Assembly: GCA_938002255.1 (NCBI GenBank)
Contig: CALLAL010000001.1
Location: 1 to 64,000 of the forward strand
Length of the DNA stretch: 64,000 nucleotides
Reading direction: 5' to 3'
Source of the DNA: an uncultured bacterium
GTDB lineage: Bacteria; Desulfobacterota; BSN033; UBA1163
Shown: piece by piece, positions 1-7,554 of the stretch
Numbering within the stretch: the stretch's first letter is position 1
How the letters are laid out: each line of letters starts with the position of its first letter
The notes under the pieces: model-generated
The model's database searches: none
What the model was told of the DNA's origin: nothing
Seen by the model: the letters and a program-made list of their open reading frames with translations, nothing else
Position numbers and translations under genes: made by a program

Positions 1-61
1 CTCTTCCCCCTCTTCTTTGGCGGGAGAGGATAACGGTAAGGGAGATTGGTGATCTACCTGT

Positions 62-139
62 CGGGGCGTAGCGCAGACTGGTTAGCGCGCCTGCCTTGGG
101 AGCAGGAGGTCGGCCGTTCAAATCGGCTCGCCCCGACCA
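62..139 (+). tRNA. tRNA-Pro (anticodon TGG)
   Basis: Cloverleaf read by eye. The acceptor CGGGGCG at 62-68 pairs with CGCCCCG at 129-135, followed by discriminator A and an encoded CCA (137-139). The anticodon stem CCTGC/GCAGG encloses the loop CTTGGGA, giving anticodon TGG (reads CCA, proline). The T arm GGCCG-TTCAAAT-CGGCT is intact. Confidence 0.95.
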
Positions 140-292
140 ATCCTTCTTTCCACTTTCCTTTCTTACTCTCTTCTATGTATCGGTGAGGCATTACCCTACT
201 AAAAATTATCTGATAGACTTTTTTTGTGATTTTCGATATTCTGAATCCGCTTGCCACTTTTTTAAAACCCTCTCCAGAGGAGTGAGTAAACA

Positions 293-1255
293 ATGGGTTC
301 AAAAAATATCTATGAGCGTTTTGTCTGGTTTGATCATCAGGTCCGGTTAAAGAAATATCCCAATGCCAATAGCCTCGCAAACCATTTCGAGATTTCGAAT
401 AAGACAGCCCAGCGGGATATCGATTTTATGCGTGATAGACTTTATTGCCCGCTTCACTACGACCCGAGCGAGAAAGGATACTATTACAAAGACGAAACCT
501 TTTCCCTTCCCATGATCTATCTCTCATCCGAAGAGCTGTGGTCTCTTCTTATCGCCAGAAAGATCCTTCAGGACATCAGCGGTGGAACCAGCGGCCCTGA
601 AATATCTTCCATTGTTGACAAGATTACCAATATCTTACAAAGGCATTCCATTCCTCCCCACTCGATTGAAGATACCTTCTCTTTTCAATTCATCGAATAT
701 TCTCCAACACCAGAGCCCGTGTTTAAAACCGTTCTGGAAAGCTGTCTCAAGAAGAGGCGTTTGAATTTTATCTATTACTCTCCTGCATCGGAAGAGAAGA
801 GTGAGAGAACCATCGAGCCCTATCACCTTCTCAATTACATGGGAACCTGGCATGTGATTGGGTTCTGCCATTTGAGGAAGGAGATCAGAGACTTCGCTCT
901 TAATCGGATCTCCGAGGCCAAGGTTTTAAAAAAATCGTTTAAAATTCCAACCGCTTTTGATTTTGAAGACTATTTCTCCTCGACCTTTGGTCTATATAAG
1001 GGGAAGTCCACTCAGGAAGTGACTCTCAGGTTTACACCTGAAAAATCAAAATGGATTAAGACACAGATTTGGCATCGTGATCAGAAGACCATCTTTCTGC
1101 ATGACGGTTCCCTTGAAATCAGCTTCCCTGTTTCGGACTTTTCAGAAATCAAAAGAGAGATTTTAAAACATGGAAGTGATGTGGAAGTGATACAACCCAA
1201 AATCCTCAGAGAATGGGTTAAATCTGAAGCCCTTAAGATTTTAAAAATCTATTAA
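293..1255 (+). CDS. WYL-domain transcriptional regulator (DeoR/YafY type)
   Basis: Predicted cytoplasmic DNA-binding regulator of 320 aa. Residues 1-60 form a helix-turn-helix region (ANHFEISNKTAQRDIDFMRD) typical of DeoR/YafY-like proteins. Residues about 145-225 carry the WYL-type sensor region (NFIYYSP, TIEPYHLLNYMGTWHVIGF, FALNRISEAKVL), followed by a C-terminal WCX-like extension. WYL domains in this family bind small ligands or nucleic acid. The ATG at 293 is preceded by an AGAGGAG ribosome site. It stands alone, downstream of tRNA-Pro and in the same direction as the two small zinc proteins that follow. Its target genes cannot be told from the sequence. The family call is firm; the role is unknown. 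Confidence 0.85.
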   Translation: MGSKNIYERFVWFDHQVRLKKYPNANSLANHFEISNKTAQRDIDFMRDRLYCPLHYDPSEKGYYYKDETFSLPMIYLSSEELWSLLIARKILQDISGGTSGPEISSIVDKITNILQRHSIPPHSIEDTFSFQFIEYSPTPEPVFKTVLESCLKKRRLNFIYYSPASEEKSERTIEPYHLLNYMGTWHVIGFCHLRKEIRDFALNRISEAKVLKKSFKIPTAFDFEDYFSSTFGLYKGKSTQEVTLRFTPEKSKWIKTQIWHRDQKTIFLHDGSLEISFPVSDFSEIKREILKHGSDVEVIQPKILREWVKSEALKILKIY

Positions 1256-1433
1256 AATTCGTATATTACATGAACCTTCTCCATCACCATTTCTAACCCT
1301 CTGAACACGTTCTTTTTTAACTATAACCCTTTGATATTAAATAAGAAAACATAGGACACTTCCTGGGGTAGGTGGCCTGCTATGATTTATCGTCTTAAAC
1401 CAAAATCCCAACCCATTTCAGAAGGAGGTGGAA

Positions 1434-1715
1434 ATGGAAATAGAAATAGAAATGGAAATAGAAATGGACATAGATCTACCGTTGACCGATCTGTTCTGGT
1501 GCCCCTACTGCGGTTTTCGGGAGATGTTCAAAGCCGAACCTGTGGCTTATGTGAAATGTGTCTGCGGCCACTGGTGGGTGATTGGCGATTATGAATACTA
1601 TTTATCTTTAAATGATGAAGAGAGGGGAAAACTCAAGAGGTATTATATTGATTTCTTCGAAGACCAGAGGGAATTGAACCAAAAGTTTTTTGGAATAGAG
1701 GCCTTCTATTCTTAA
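1434..1715 (+). CDS. small zinc-ribbon-like protein with a hexanucleotide-repeat N-terminus
   Basis: A 93-aa protein of unknown function. The ATG at 1434 is preferred over an in-frame GTG at 1428 because AAGGAGG (1422-1428) then sits 5 nt upstream. The first 16 residues (MEIEIEMEIEMDIDLP) come from an imperfect GAAATR hexamer array. Two cysteine pairs follow, Cys23-X2-Cys26 (CPYCGF) and Cys42-X-Cys44 (CVCGHWW), suggesting one bound metal ion. The C-terminal half is charged and aromatic (YEYYLSLNDEERGKLKRYYIDFF) and probably helical. No enzyme motif was seen. Another small cysteine-rich protein begins 23 bp downstream, so the two are probably co-transcribed. Confidence 0.7.
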   Translation: MEIEIEMEIEMDIDLPLTDLFWCPYCGFREMFKAEPVAYVKCVCGHWWVIGDYEYYLSLNDEERGKLKRYYIDFFEDQRELNQKFFGIEAFYS

Positions 1716-1738
1716 AAATTTTTTCGAGAGTAGTACCA

Positions 1739-1909
1739 ATGAAAGAAGAGAAGAAAAGAAAAAGGGAGATCAAGCCGGAGAAATTTCAGATGGTCTGGTG
1801 TCCAGCTTGTAAAGGCACGGGCAGGTCCCCCAATAAGGATGCAGAGGTCAAGGTTTGTACTCTCTGTGGAGGGTTTGGGTGGGTTAGAAAAGAAGCGTGT
1901 GACGCCTGA
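1739..1909 (+). CDS. 56-aa DnaJ-type zinc-finger miniprotein
   Basis: Short reading frame of 56 codons from ATG 1739 to TGA 1907-1909. A lysine/glutamate-rich start (MKEEKKRKREIKPEKFQ) is followed by CPACKGTG (from Cys21) and CTLCGGFGWV (from Cys40). This is the paired CXXCXGXG pattern of the DnaJ cysteine-rich domain, reduced to one finger with no J domain. Such fingers bind zinc and often unfolded protein or nucleic acid. It follows the preceding zinc-ribbon gene by 23 bp on the same strand. No strong Shine-Dalgarno sequence is visible just before the ATG, so translation may depend on the upstream gene. The domain call is good; the function is unknown. Confidence 0.65.
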   Translation: MKEEKKRKREIKPEKFQMVWCPACKGTGRSPNKDAEVKVCTLCGGFGWVRKEACDA

Positions 1910-1928
1910 CAACATAGTGTAAATTGGT

Positions 1929-2124
1929 AAATTGGGGTCAGTGGTAAATTGGGGTCAGGCATAAATAATTAACTATTGACAGAGGGGAGACAGGTAACTG
2001 TGGTAAGGAGGTTCTATGGCGAGAAGACCAGGGATTTATACTGAGACCTTTGTGAATTGGACACACTAAGGGTGTAGAGGAAGGACACGAAAAATAAGAA
2101 ATTAGTTATGCCTGACCCCAATTT
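1929..2124. mobile_element. decayed RAYT/IS200-like element bounded by a 19-bp inverted repeat
   Basis: The left arm AAATTGGGGTCAGGCATAA (1946-1964) is matched exactly by its reverse complement at 2106-2124, and the match continues inward with one mismatch to about 25 bp. A partial tandem copy of the left end (TAAATTGGGGTCAG) lies at 1929-1942. Between the arms, AAGGAGG (2005-2011) precedes a reading frame beginning MARRPGIY, which resembles the start of REP-associated tyrosine transposases but stops after 17 codons (2016-2069). I read this as the shell of a transposase gene with its terminal repeats. No catalytic HUH or Tyr region remains. Confidence 0.6.
2016..2069 (+). pseudogene. truncated RAYT-like transposase start
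   Basis: A strong ribosome site AAGGAGG lies 4 nt before this ATG. The 17-residue product begins MARRPGIYTETFVNWTH and then hits TAA. The opening MARRPxIY resembles the N-terminus of REP-associated tyrosine transposases, after which the rest of the gene is missing. It lies between the inverted repeat arms of the surrounding remnant. It could also be a chance short frame. Confidence 0.45.
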
Positions 2125-2410
2125 CTGCCGCTTTCAAACGTATTAAAAGGATAGCATTTTAATTCACCCGCTTTAATTAAAAGCCTCTTTTACTTCCCAT
2201 TAGATTAGATTTCCATATTCAATAGCATACAATTTTGCACAAAATGTCATCTAATGAATAAAAATCGAACAATGTTTCGGTAAAAAGGTGAAAAGTAGAA
2301 AATCTAAAATGATAGATAAAGTCAGAAAATCCGTTTACTTAGGATTTCTCTCCTTTGAACTGCTAACAACATATTGATTCTGGTATATTTTTTGCTCTTT
2401 TATAAAGATT
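2125..2410. other. AT-rich intergenic stretch upstream of the kinase gene
   Basis: These 286 bp between the insertion remnant and the histidine kinase gene hold no convincing reading frame or RNA gene. The stretch is AT-rich and probably contains the kinase promoter, but I could not pick out a clear -35/-10 pair. Confidence 0.4.
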
Positions 2411-4345
2411 ATGAAGGATCGTGACAAGAAAAAGGTTATTTTACTCCTAAGATGGGGTGCTATCATTGTCACCTCCTATCTCATTCTCCTTGGAAGGGGG
2501 AAGGTTACCAATCCAGATTTAAGCCACCTTCTTGTTTTGGGTTACATCCTCTCAAATATTATTTTGATCTTCTTACCTATTCCGTGGTTTTCAAATCCGA
2601 AGTTCTTTTACCCTCTGGTTCTTGGAGATACAGGAATCATCTTAATCGGGATGTACCTCTCAGAGAAGATGGTGACAGATTTCTATCTGGCATTTTTCCT
2701 GATCCTTATTTTTGCCTCTATGAGTCGAAACTTTAAGTTGTTGATGATTCTCGGGGGAGCGACCTCTGTTTTTTATGGCTTGCTTCTCTATTCATGGGGG
2801 CTGCTCATTTCAAAAGAAGGCAGCAGTTATGCCCTCCGCATCCCTTTTATTTTCATTATGACCGCTTTTTATGGTTATCTTGTCCAGACCTTGACTGGAG
2901 AGAAGCGAAAAGAACTCAGCATTTCCGAGGATAGGTATCAGGGCCTTTTTGAAAACGCTAACGAAGGGATCATCATTCTCAAAAACCCTTCCTTACAGAT
3001 TGTGAATGTGAATCGAGAAGTCGAAAAGACGACCCAGTATCCTAAAGAAGAGCTATTAGGGAAAGACATTCTTGTTCTCTTTGGAGATTCGGAGCAAGAA
3101 AAAGCGAAAAGCTATCTCCAAGAAGTGATGGAGCGGGGTGAAGGAAAACTCGATGCTTTTCCTCTGATGAAGAAGGACGGTACCTCTTTTGAAGCCGATT
3201 TATCCATGAAGAGGATCGATTTAGGAGACGACTCTCTCTTGCAGGTGATCTTCCGAGATATCACTGAAAAGAGAAGACTTGAGAAAAAGATCATCGAAGC
3301 CAAGCGGAATTTAGAAGCTATTTTTGACGGTATCCGAGATCAACTTTCCATCCAGTCTCCAAGTTTTGAGATTCTTCGTGTGAACAAGGCCGTTGTCGAA
3401 AAGTACTCTCTAACCTTTCAAGAGCTTCTCGGGAAAAAGTGTTTTGAGGCTTATTATCAAAGAGAGGCCCCTTGTGAAAGTTGCCCCCTCTTAGTAACGC
3501 TTGATACCCGACAGCCGGCCTCTGCCACCATGAAATCCCCAGAGGGCGAGAATGTCTTTGAAATTTCTTCCTATCCGGTTTTGGATGAAAAAGGCAATAT
3601 CCATTATCTCATTGAACATGTAAAGGATATCACAGAGGAACAAAGACTCCAGGAGCAACTCATTCAATCGGAGAAACTGGCGGGAATAGGGATTTTGGCC
3701 TCAGGGGTGGCCCATGAAATCAATAATCCCCTCAGTGGTATTATTGGAATGGCGGAGATTGCTTTGGAAGAGGAAAACCCAATTAAAAGTAGAGATTATT
3801 TAAAAGACATCCTGGTCTGTAGTCATAGAATTGGTGAAATTGTCAATGGTCTGCGTTCCTATTCCCGAACCGCTAAAAAAGGGGACATGGGGGTTATTGA
3901 TCTTCATGACGTTCTTGATACTTCGCTGAAGATGGTTCAACTGGCAACGAAAAACATTCCCGTAGAGGTGGTTAAAAGATATCTGGCTGTTGATAAAATC
4001 AAGGCAAATCCTGGTGAAATTCAACAGGTTTTTACTAATTTGATTACCAATGCCTTTCAAGCGATGAATGGCAAGAAAGGGAGTCTGATTCTTTCCACTC
4101 GATCCCTGAAAGATTTCGTTGAAGTCCAGGTCAGTGATAGTGGGGTGGGAATTCCCCACTCACATCTCAATAAAATTTTTGATCCCTTCTTCACAACGAA
4201 AAAATTAGGTGAGGGAACGGGACTCGGATTAAATATTGTTTATCGTATTGTCACTAAATATGAAGGGACGATTGAGGTCGAAAGCACAGAAGGTGTGGGA
4301 ACGACCTTTGCCATTAAGTTTCCAAAATGGAGGGAAGGACTATGA
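2411..4345 (+). CDS. membrane-bound PAS-PAS sensor histidine kinase
   Basis: A 644-aa inner-membrane kinase. About five or six hydrophobic segments lie in residues 9-160. A first PAS domain follows (about 172-290), then a second (about 300-412) containing Cys344, Cys355 and Cys358 in a C-X10-C-X2-C-P pattern. The HisKA phosphoacceptor is His435 in VAHEINNPLSG. The HATPase_c domain has an N box (FTNLITNAFQAM, about 541-552), G1 DSGVGIP (about 576) and G2 EGTGLGLNI (about 601). The stop overlaps the ATG of the response regulator (ATGA), so the two form a pair. The signal sensed is unknown; the cysteines suggest a redox or metal input, which is inference. The start at 2411 lacks a strong ribosome site. 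Confidence 0.9.
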   Translation: MKDRDKKKVILLLRWGAIIVTSYLILLGRGKVTNPDLSHLLVLGYILSNIILIFLPIPWFSNPKFFYPLVLGDTGIILIGMYLSEKMVTDFYLAFFLILIFASMSRNFKLLMILGGATSVFYGLLLYSWGLLISKEGSSYALRIPFIFIMTAFYGYLVQTLTGEKRKELSISEDRYQGLFENANEGIIILKNPSLQIVNVNREVEKTTQYPKEELLGKDILVLFGDSEQEKAKSYLQEVMERGEGKLDAFPLMKKDGTSFEADLSMKRIDLGDDSLLQVIFRDITEKRRLEKKIIEAKRNLEAIFDGIRDQLSIQSPSFEILRVNKAVVEKYSLTFQELLGKKCFEAYYQREAPCESCPLLVTLDTRQPASATMKSPEGENVFEISSYPVLDEKGNIHYLIEHVKDITEEQRLQEQLIQSEKLAGIGILASGVAHEINNPLSGIIGMAEIALEEENPIKSRDYLKDILVCSHRIGEIVNGLRSYSRTAKKGDMGVIDLHDVLDTSLKMVQLATKNIPVEVVKRYLAVDKIKANPGEIQQVFTNLITNAFQAMNGKKGSLILSTRSLKDFVEVQVSDSGVGIPHSHLNKIFDPFFTTKKLGEGTGLGLNIVYRIVTKYEGTIEVESTEGVGTTFAIKFPKWREGL

Positions 4346-4716
4346 GTAAAAGAATCTTGGTGGTCGATGATGAAGAGGTGATCAGAAAGTTTGTCAAAAT
4401 CCATCTAATGAAGTTAGGTTATGAAGTGGACGAAGCGGAGGATGGCCAAAAGGCTATTGAGAAGATTACCGAAGAGAAGTTCGACCTGATCATCTGTGAT
4501 GTGATGATGCCCAATAAGAGTGGGTGGGAGGTTGTTAAAGAGGTGAAGTCCAATCCAGAGATGAATGAGATTCCCATCATCCTGCTGACCGCAAAGAGTG
4601 ATGATGCCGATATGTTCAAAGGGTATGAATTGGGGGCAAATTATTATATGACTAAACCGTTCACCAAGGACCAACTGCTTTATGGAATGAAGTTGATGTT
4701 TGAAGAGACCTTCTAA
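4342..4716 (+). CDS. single-domain CheY-like response regulator
   Basis: A 124-aa receiver domain with no output domain. The acidic pocket is Asp9/Asp10, the phosphoacceptor Asp53 (LIICDVMMP), with the switch residue Thr83 (LLTAKSDD) and Lys105 (MTKPF). The ATG at 4342 overlaps the kinase stop codon as ATGA and has GGAAGG just upstream; an in-frame ATG at 4327 is less likely. As a stand-alone receiver it must pass its signal on by protein contact or act in a phosphorelay. The kinase directly upstream is the obvious partner. Confidence 0.9.
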   Translation: MSKRILVVDDEEVIRKFVKIHLMKLGYEVDEAEDGQKAIEKITEEKFDLIICDVMMPNKSGWEVVKEVKSNPEMNEIPIILLTAKSDDADMFKGYELGANYYMTKPFTKDQLLYGMKLMFEETF

Positions 4717-4782
4717 AATGAATGGGTTTACTTCAAAAATATCTTTTTTTTCGAAAAGTTATTGCATAGGGTGCCCAACCCC

Positions 4783-4811
4783 TTTACACCTGCCAAATTA
4801 AATCTTATAAT
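4783..4811 (+). promoter_or_regulatory. sigma-70-like promoter of the tRNA cluster
   Basis: TTTACA (4783-4788), a 17-bp spacer and a perfect TATAAT (4806-4811) lie 45 bp upstream of the first tRNA of the five-gene cluster. Confidence 0.8.
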
Positions 4812-4855
4812 TTGCCTTGATTAAAATTGAGCGAAGTCATATATTTAGAGATCAG

Positions 4856-4932
4856 GCGCCTGTAGCTCAGATGGATAGAGCTACGGACTTCTAATCCGTG
4901 GGTCGGGGGTTCGAATCCCTCCAGGCGCGCCA
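4856..4932 (+). tRNA. tRNA-Arg (anticodon TCT)
   Basis: Acceptor GCGCCTG (4856-4862) pairs with CAGGCGC (4922-4928), followed by G and an encoded CCA. The anticodon loop CTTCTAA gives TCT (reads AGA). First gene of the cluster. Confidence 0.95.
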
Positions 4933-5000
4933 CACATTGATCAAAGAAATTAGCAATTTGATTGGATGATTCATTGACCATTTTTTAATGGCCTTGGAGT

Positions 5001-5078
5001 GGTGAGTGTAGCTCAGTCGGATAGAGCACTGGGTTGTGGCCCCAGTGGTCGAGGGTTCGAGTCCCTTCACTCACCCCA
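5001..5078 (+). tRNA. tRNA-His (anticodon GTG)
   Basis: Acceptor GTGAGTG (5002-5008) pairs with CACTCAC (5068-5074). The extra 5' G at 5001 can pair with discriminator C at 5075, the histidine identity element. The anticodon loop TTGTGGC gives GTG. CCA is encoded. Confidence 0.95.
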
Positions 5079-5081
5079 GAT

Positions 5082-5158
<77 letters not shown>

Positions 5159-5181
5159 GATTCTTCAATGTTTTAAACCGT

Positions 5182-5257
5182 GAGCCGTTAGCTCAATCGG
5201 TAGAGCAACTGACTCTTAATCAGTAGGTTGCAGGTTCGATTCCTGCACGGCTCACCA
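5182..5257 (+). tRNA. tRNA-Lys (anticodon CTT)
   Basis: Acceptor GAGCCGT (5182-5188) pairs with ACGGCTC (5247-5253), then A and an encoded CCA. The anticodon loop CTCTTAA gives CTT (reads AAG). The T arm GCAGG-TTCGATT-CCTGC is perfect. Confidence 0.95.
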
Positions 5258-5263
5258 AGACTC

Positions 5264-5400
5264 AAAAGAGCAGTGGGTTATGGTTAGGGCAAGGATGCCA
5301 GTTTTGTATTAAAATAAAGGCAAGGGTTTAAATCATTAGCCCTAAGCTATCGACTTGACACCAAACTGGTTTCTTAGCCATCCCCTCACCCAAAGACTAA
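5264..5400 (+). repeat. dispersed intergenic repeat, copy 1
   Basis: This spacer between tRNA-Lys and tRNA-Leu aligns by eye with the reverse complement of about 60001-60137. Shared blocks, in order, are GAGCAGT, GTTATGGT, AGGGCAAGG, GCCAGTTT, GGCAAGG and CTTAGCCAT. It also contains the short inverted repeat CCAGTTT/AAACTGG. I know of no function; it looks like a degenerate non-coding repeat family. Confidence 0.5.
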
Positions 5401-5424
5401 TTTTTAGACCGGTTATGGCATAAG

Positions 5425-5511
5425 GCCGGGGTGGCGAAATTGGCATACGCGCGAGACTTAGGATCTCGTGGTCGAAAGACTGTGCGGGTTCAAGTCCCGC
5501 CTCCGGCACCA
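5425..5511 (+). tRNA. tRNA-Leu (anticodon TAG)
   Basis: Acceptor GCCGGGG (5425-5431) pairs with CTCCGGC (5501-5507) with one G-T pair, then A and an encoded CCA. The anticodon loop CTTAGGA gives TAG (reads CTA). The long variable arm (TGGTCGAAAGACTG region) is as expected for leucine. Confidence 0.95.
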
Positions 5512-5608
5512 TCCCTCCTGAATGAAAAATGGGGGAGCGAAGCGGCTTAAGGAGTGGCAGATCTAAGGAAAGCAGGAGTTAGAAAACGAAAAGAAAGGCT
5601 TTTGATCA

Positions 5609-6886
5609 ATGAATATTACCGTTGAAGAGATCAGTTCCATCAAGAAGAAGGTTCAAGTTGAAATTCCTGATGAACAGGTCACCAAAGAGGTGGAAACCCT
5701 CTATAAGGAGGTAGGAGCAAAAGCGAAGATCAAAGGGTTTCGTCCCGGAAAGGTTCCAAGAAATATTTTAGAAAGATACTTCAAGGATTATGTCAAGGGA
5801 GAGGTCATCCAAAAGTTGATTCAGGAGACCTATCCAACCGCCCTTTCCGAAAAGAATATTCACCCAGTCTCCCTTCCTGTTATCGATCCGGGGGAACTGG
5901 AGAGCGGAAAGCCTTTCCAATATTCCGCTACAGTGGAAGTGAAACCTGAACTTAAAATAGAGAACTATATTGGGTTGAAGCTTGAAGGGAAGAAAGAAGA
6001 AATCAAAGAAGAAGAGTTAGAATCCAGGCTGAAGGATCTTCAAAATCTCCACGCCCAGCTTAAAACGATTCCCCAGCCCAGACCCGTTCGCCATGGAGAT
6101 TATGTCATTATCGATTACGAAGCCCGAATGGAGAATAAACCTTTAGAGGAGGGGAAAGGCATTGATGTTACGGTGGAGGTTGGAGGAGGCCGCTTCATTC
6201 CTGGTTTGGAAGACAAGATGATCGGCTTAACACCCGAAGAGGAGAAGGAAATCGAGGTCTTTTTTCCAGAAGATTACGGTTATAAAAAGTTGGCAGGCAA
6301 GACAATTTCTTTTCTCGTTAAAGTCAAAGAGATTAAAGAGAAGGTTCTTCCTCCGCTTGACGATGAGTTTGCAAAGGATCTGGGAGATTATGCCTCTCTT
6401 GAGGATCTAAAGCGTAAGTTGCAGGAGGAGATTGAAAAAGAAAAAGAAATGATGCTGGACCGAAAATTAAAGGACCAGATAATCGATCAACTGATTCAAG
6501 CCCACTCCTTTGAAGTTCCGGAGAGTATGGTGGAGGAGCAGGCCAAAGCTCTGGTGTCTGATACCCAATTAAGGTTAGCCAGTCAGGGGATTGTTTTAAA
6601 GAATTTGAATATCCCTGAGGAAAAACTTCAGGAGGATTATCGCGAGGTTGCCCAGAAGCAGGTGAAAACCTTTTTGATCCTTGAGACCATTGCCTCTCAG
6701 GAGGGAATCACAGTAACAGACGAGGAGGTGGAGGAACGACTTCGATCCATTGCTGAGCGAGCCCATCAAAAAATCGAAGTGGTGAAACGATACTACGAAA
6801 CCAATGGTCTGATCCCGGAGCTTAAAACCGGCATTCTAACCGATAAGACTTTAAACTTTCTCTTAGGGAAGGCAAACATTTCCTAA
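5609..6886 (+). CDS. tig: trigger factor (peptidyl-prolyl isomerase chaperone)
   Basis: A 425-aa ribosome-associated chaperone that catches nascent chains at the exit tunnel. The N-terminal ribosome-binding domain has the signature GFRPGKVPRNILERYF at about residues 42-57. An FKBP-type isomerase domain spans about 150-240 (GDYVIIDYEARME, GFxPGLEDKMIGL-like segment, EDYGYKKLAGKTISFLVKVKEI). A long helical substrate-binding C-terminus follows (DDEFAKDLGDYASLEDLK to the end). Length matches the family. It lies 97 bp after tRNA-Leu and 39 bp before clpP, in the common tig-clpP-clpX order. An AAAGG motif upstream of the ATG is a modest ribosome site. Confidence 0.97.
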   Translation: MNITVEEISSIKKKVQVEIPDEQVTKEVETLYKEVGAKAKIKGFRPGKVPRNILERYFKDYVKGEVIQKLIQETYPTALSEKNIHPVSLPVIDPGELESGKPFQYSATVEVKPELKIENYIGLKLEGKKEEIKEEELESRLKDLQNLHAQLKTIPQPRPVRHGDYVIIDYEARMENKPLEEGKGIDVTVEVGGGRFIPGLEDKMIGLTPEEEKEIEVFFPEDYGYKKLAGKTISFLVKVKEIKEKVLPPLDDEFAKDLGDYASLEDLKRKLQEEIEKEKEMMLDRKLKDQIIDQLIQAHSFEVPESMVEEQAKALVSDTQLRLASQGIVLKNLNIPEEKLQEDYREVAQKQVKTFLILETIASQEGITVTDEEVEERLRSIAERAHQKIEVVKRYYETNGLIPELKTGILTDKTLNFLLGKANIS

Positions 6887-6925
6887 ACGGTCAGCCAATA
6901 GGTTGGATAAATGAGGAAGGGAAAC

Positions 6926-7528
6926 ATGACTTTAATACCGATAGTGATTGAGAAAGATGGACGGGGGGAACGGGCTTACGACATCTATTCCCGCCTCTTA
7001 AAAGAGCGAATCATTTTCGTGGGGACGGCGATTGATGATGATGTGGCCAACCTGGTCATTGCACAGTTGCTCTTTTTAGAGTCGGAGGATCCCGATAAGG
7101 ACGTCCATCTCTATATTAATTCCCCAGGAGGCATCGTTACCTCCGGGTTAGCCATCTATGATACCATGCAGTATATCCGCCCAAAAGTTTCCACTATTTG
7201 TATGGGACAGGCAGCAAGCATTGCGGCCCTCCTGTTATCTGCAGGAGAGAGGGGAAAACGATATGCTCTTCCCCATTCGAGGATCCTCATCCATCAACCG
7301 ATGGGAGGATTCCAGGGACAAGCCACGGATGTGGATATTCAAGCCAGAGAGATTTTACGTCTCAGGCAAGAGCTTAACGCCATCCTTGCCAAGCATACCC
7401 TTCAGCCGATCGAGAAGATTGAAACGGATACAGAACGAGATTTTTATATGAATGGGCAGCAGGCCAAGGAGTATGGTATTATTGACGAAGTGGTGATCCA
7501 ACGTCCTGTTCGATCTCAGGGAGTGTAA
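6926..7528 (+). CDS. clpP: ATP-dependent Clp protease proteolytic subunit
   Basis: A 200-aa serine peptidase that forms the tetradecameric chamber degrading proteins fed by ClpX. Counting from ATG 6926, the catalytic triad is Ser98 (GQAAS), His123 (ILIHQP) and Asp172 (ERDFYM). The hydrophobic core segments [10 protein letters not shown] and [15 protein letters not shown] are typical. I prefer 6926 over an in-frame ATG at 6911 because AGGAAGGG lies just before 6926 and the protein then opens MTLIPIVIE, as is usual. It sits between tig and clpX, 26 bp from the latter, surely in the same operon. Confidence 0.97.
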   Translation: MTLIPIVIEKDGRGERAYDIYSRLLKERIIFVGTAIDDDVANLVIAQLLFLESEDPDKDVHLYINSPGGIVTSGLAIYDTMQYIRPKVSTICMGQAASIAALLLSAGERGKRYALPHSRILIHQPMGGFQGQATDVDIQAREILRLRQELNAILAKHTLQPIEKIETDTERDFYMNGQQAKEYGIIDEVVIQRPVRSQGV

Positions 7529-7554
7529 CGGAAACGAGAAGAAAGGAGGGGGAC

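Noticed and set aside
1382-1594. 70-aa frame overlapping the zinc-ribbon gene
   Set aside because: It is out of frame with the AAGGAGG-driven ATG at 1434, and its Asn/Arg-Gly repeats are just the hexamer array read in another frame.
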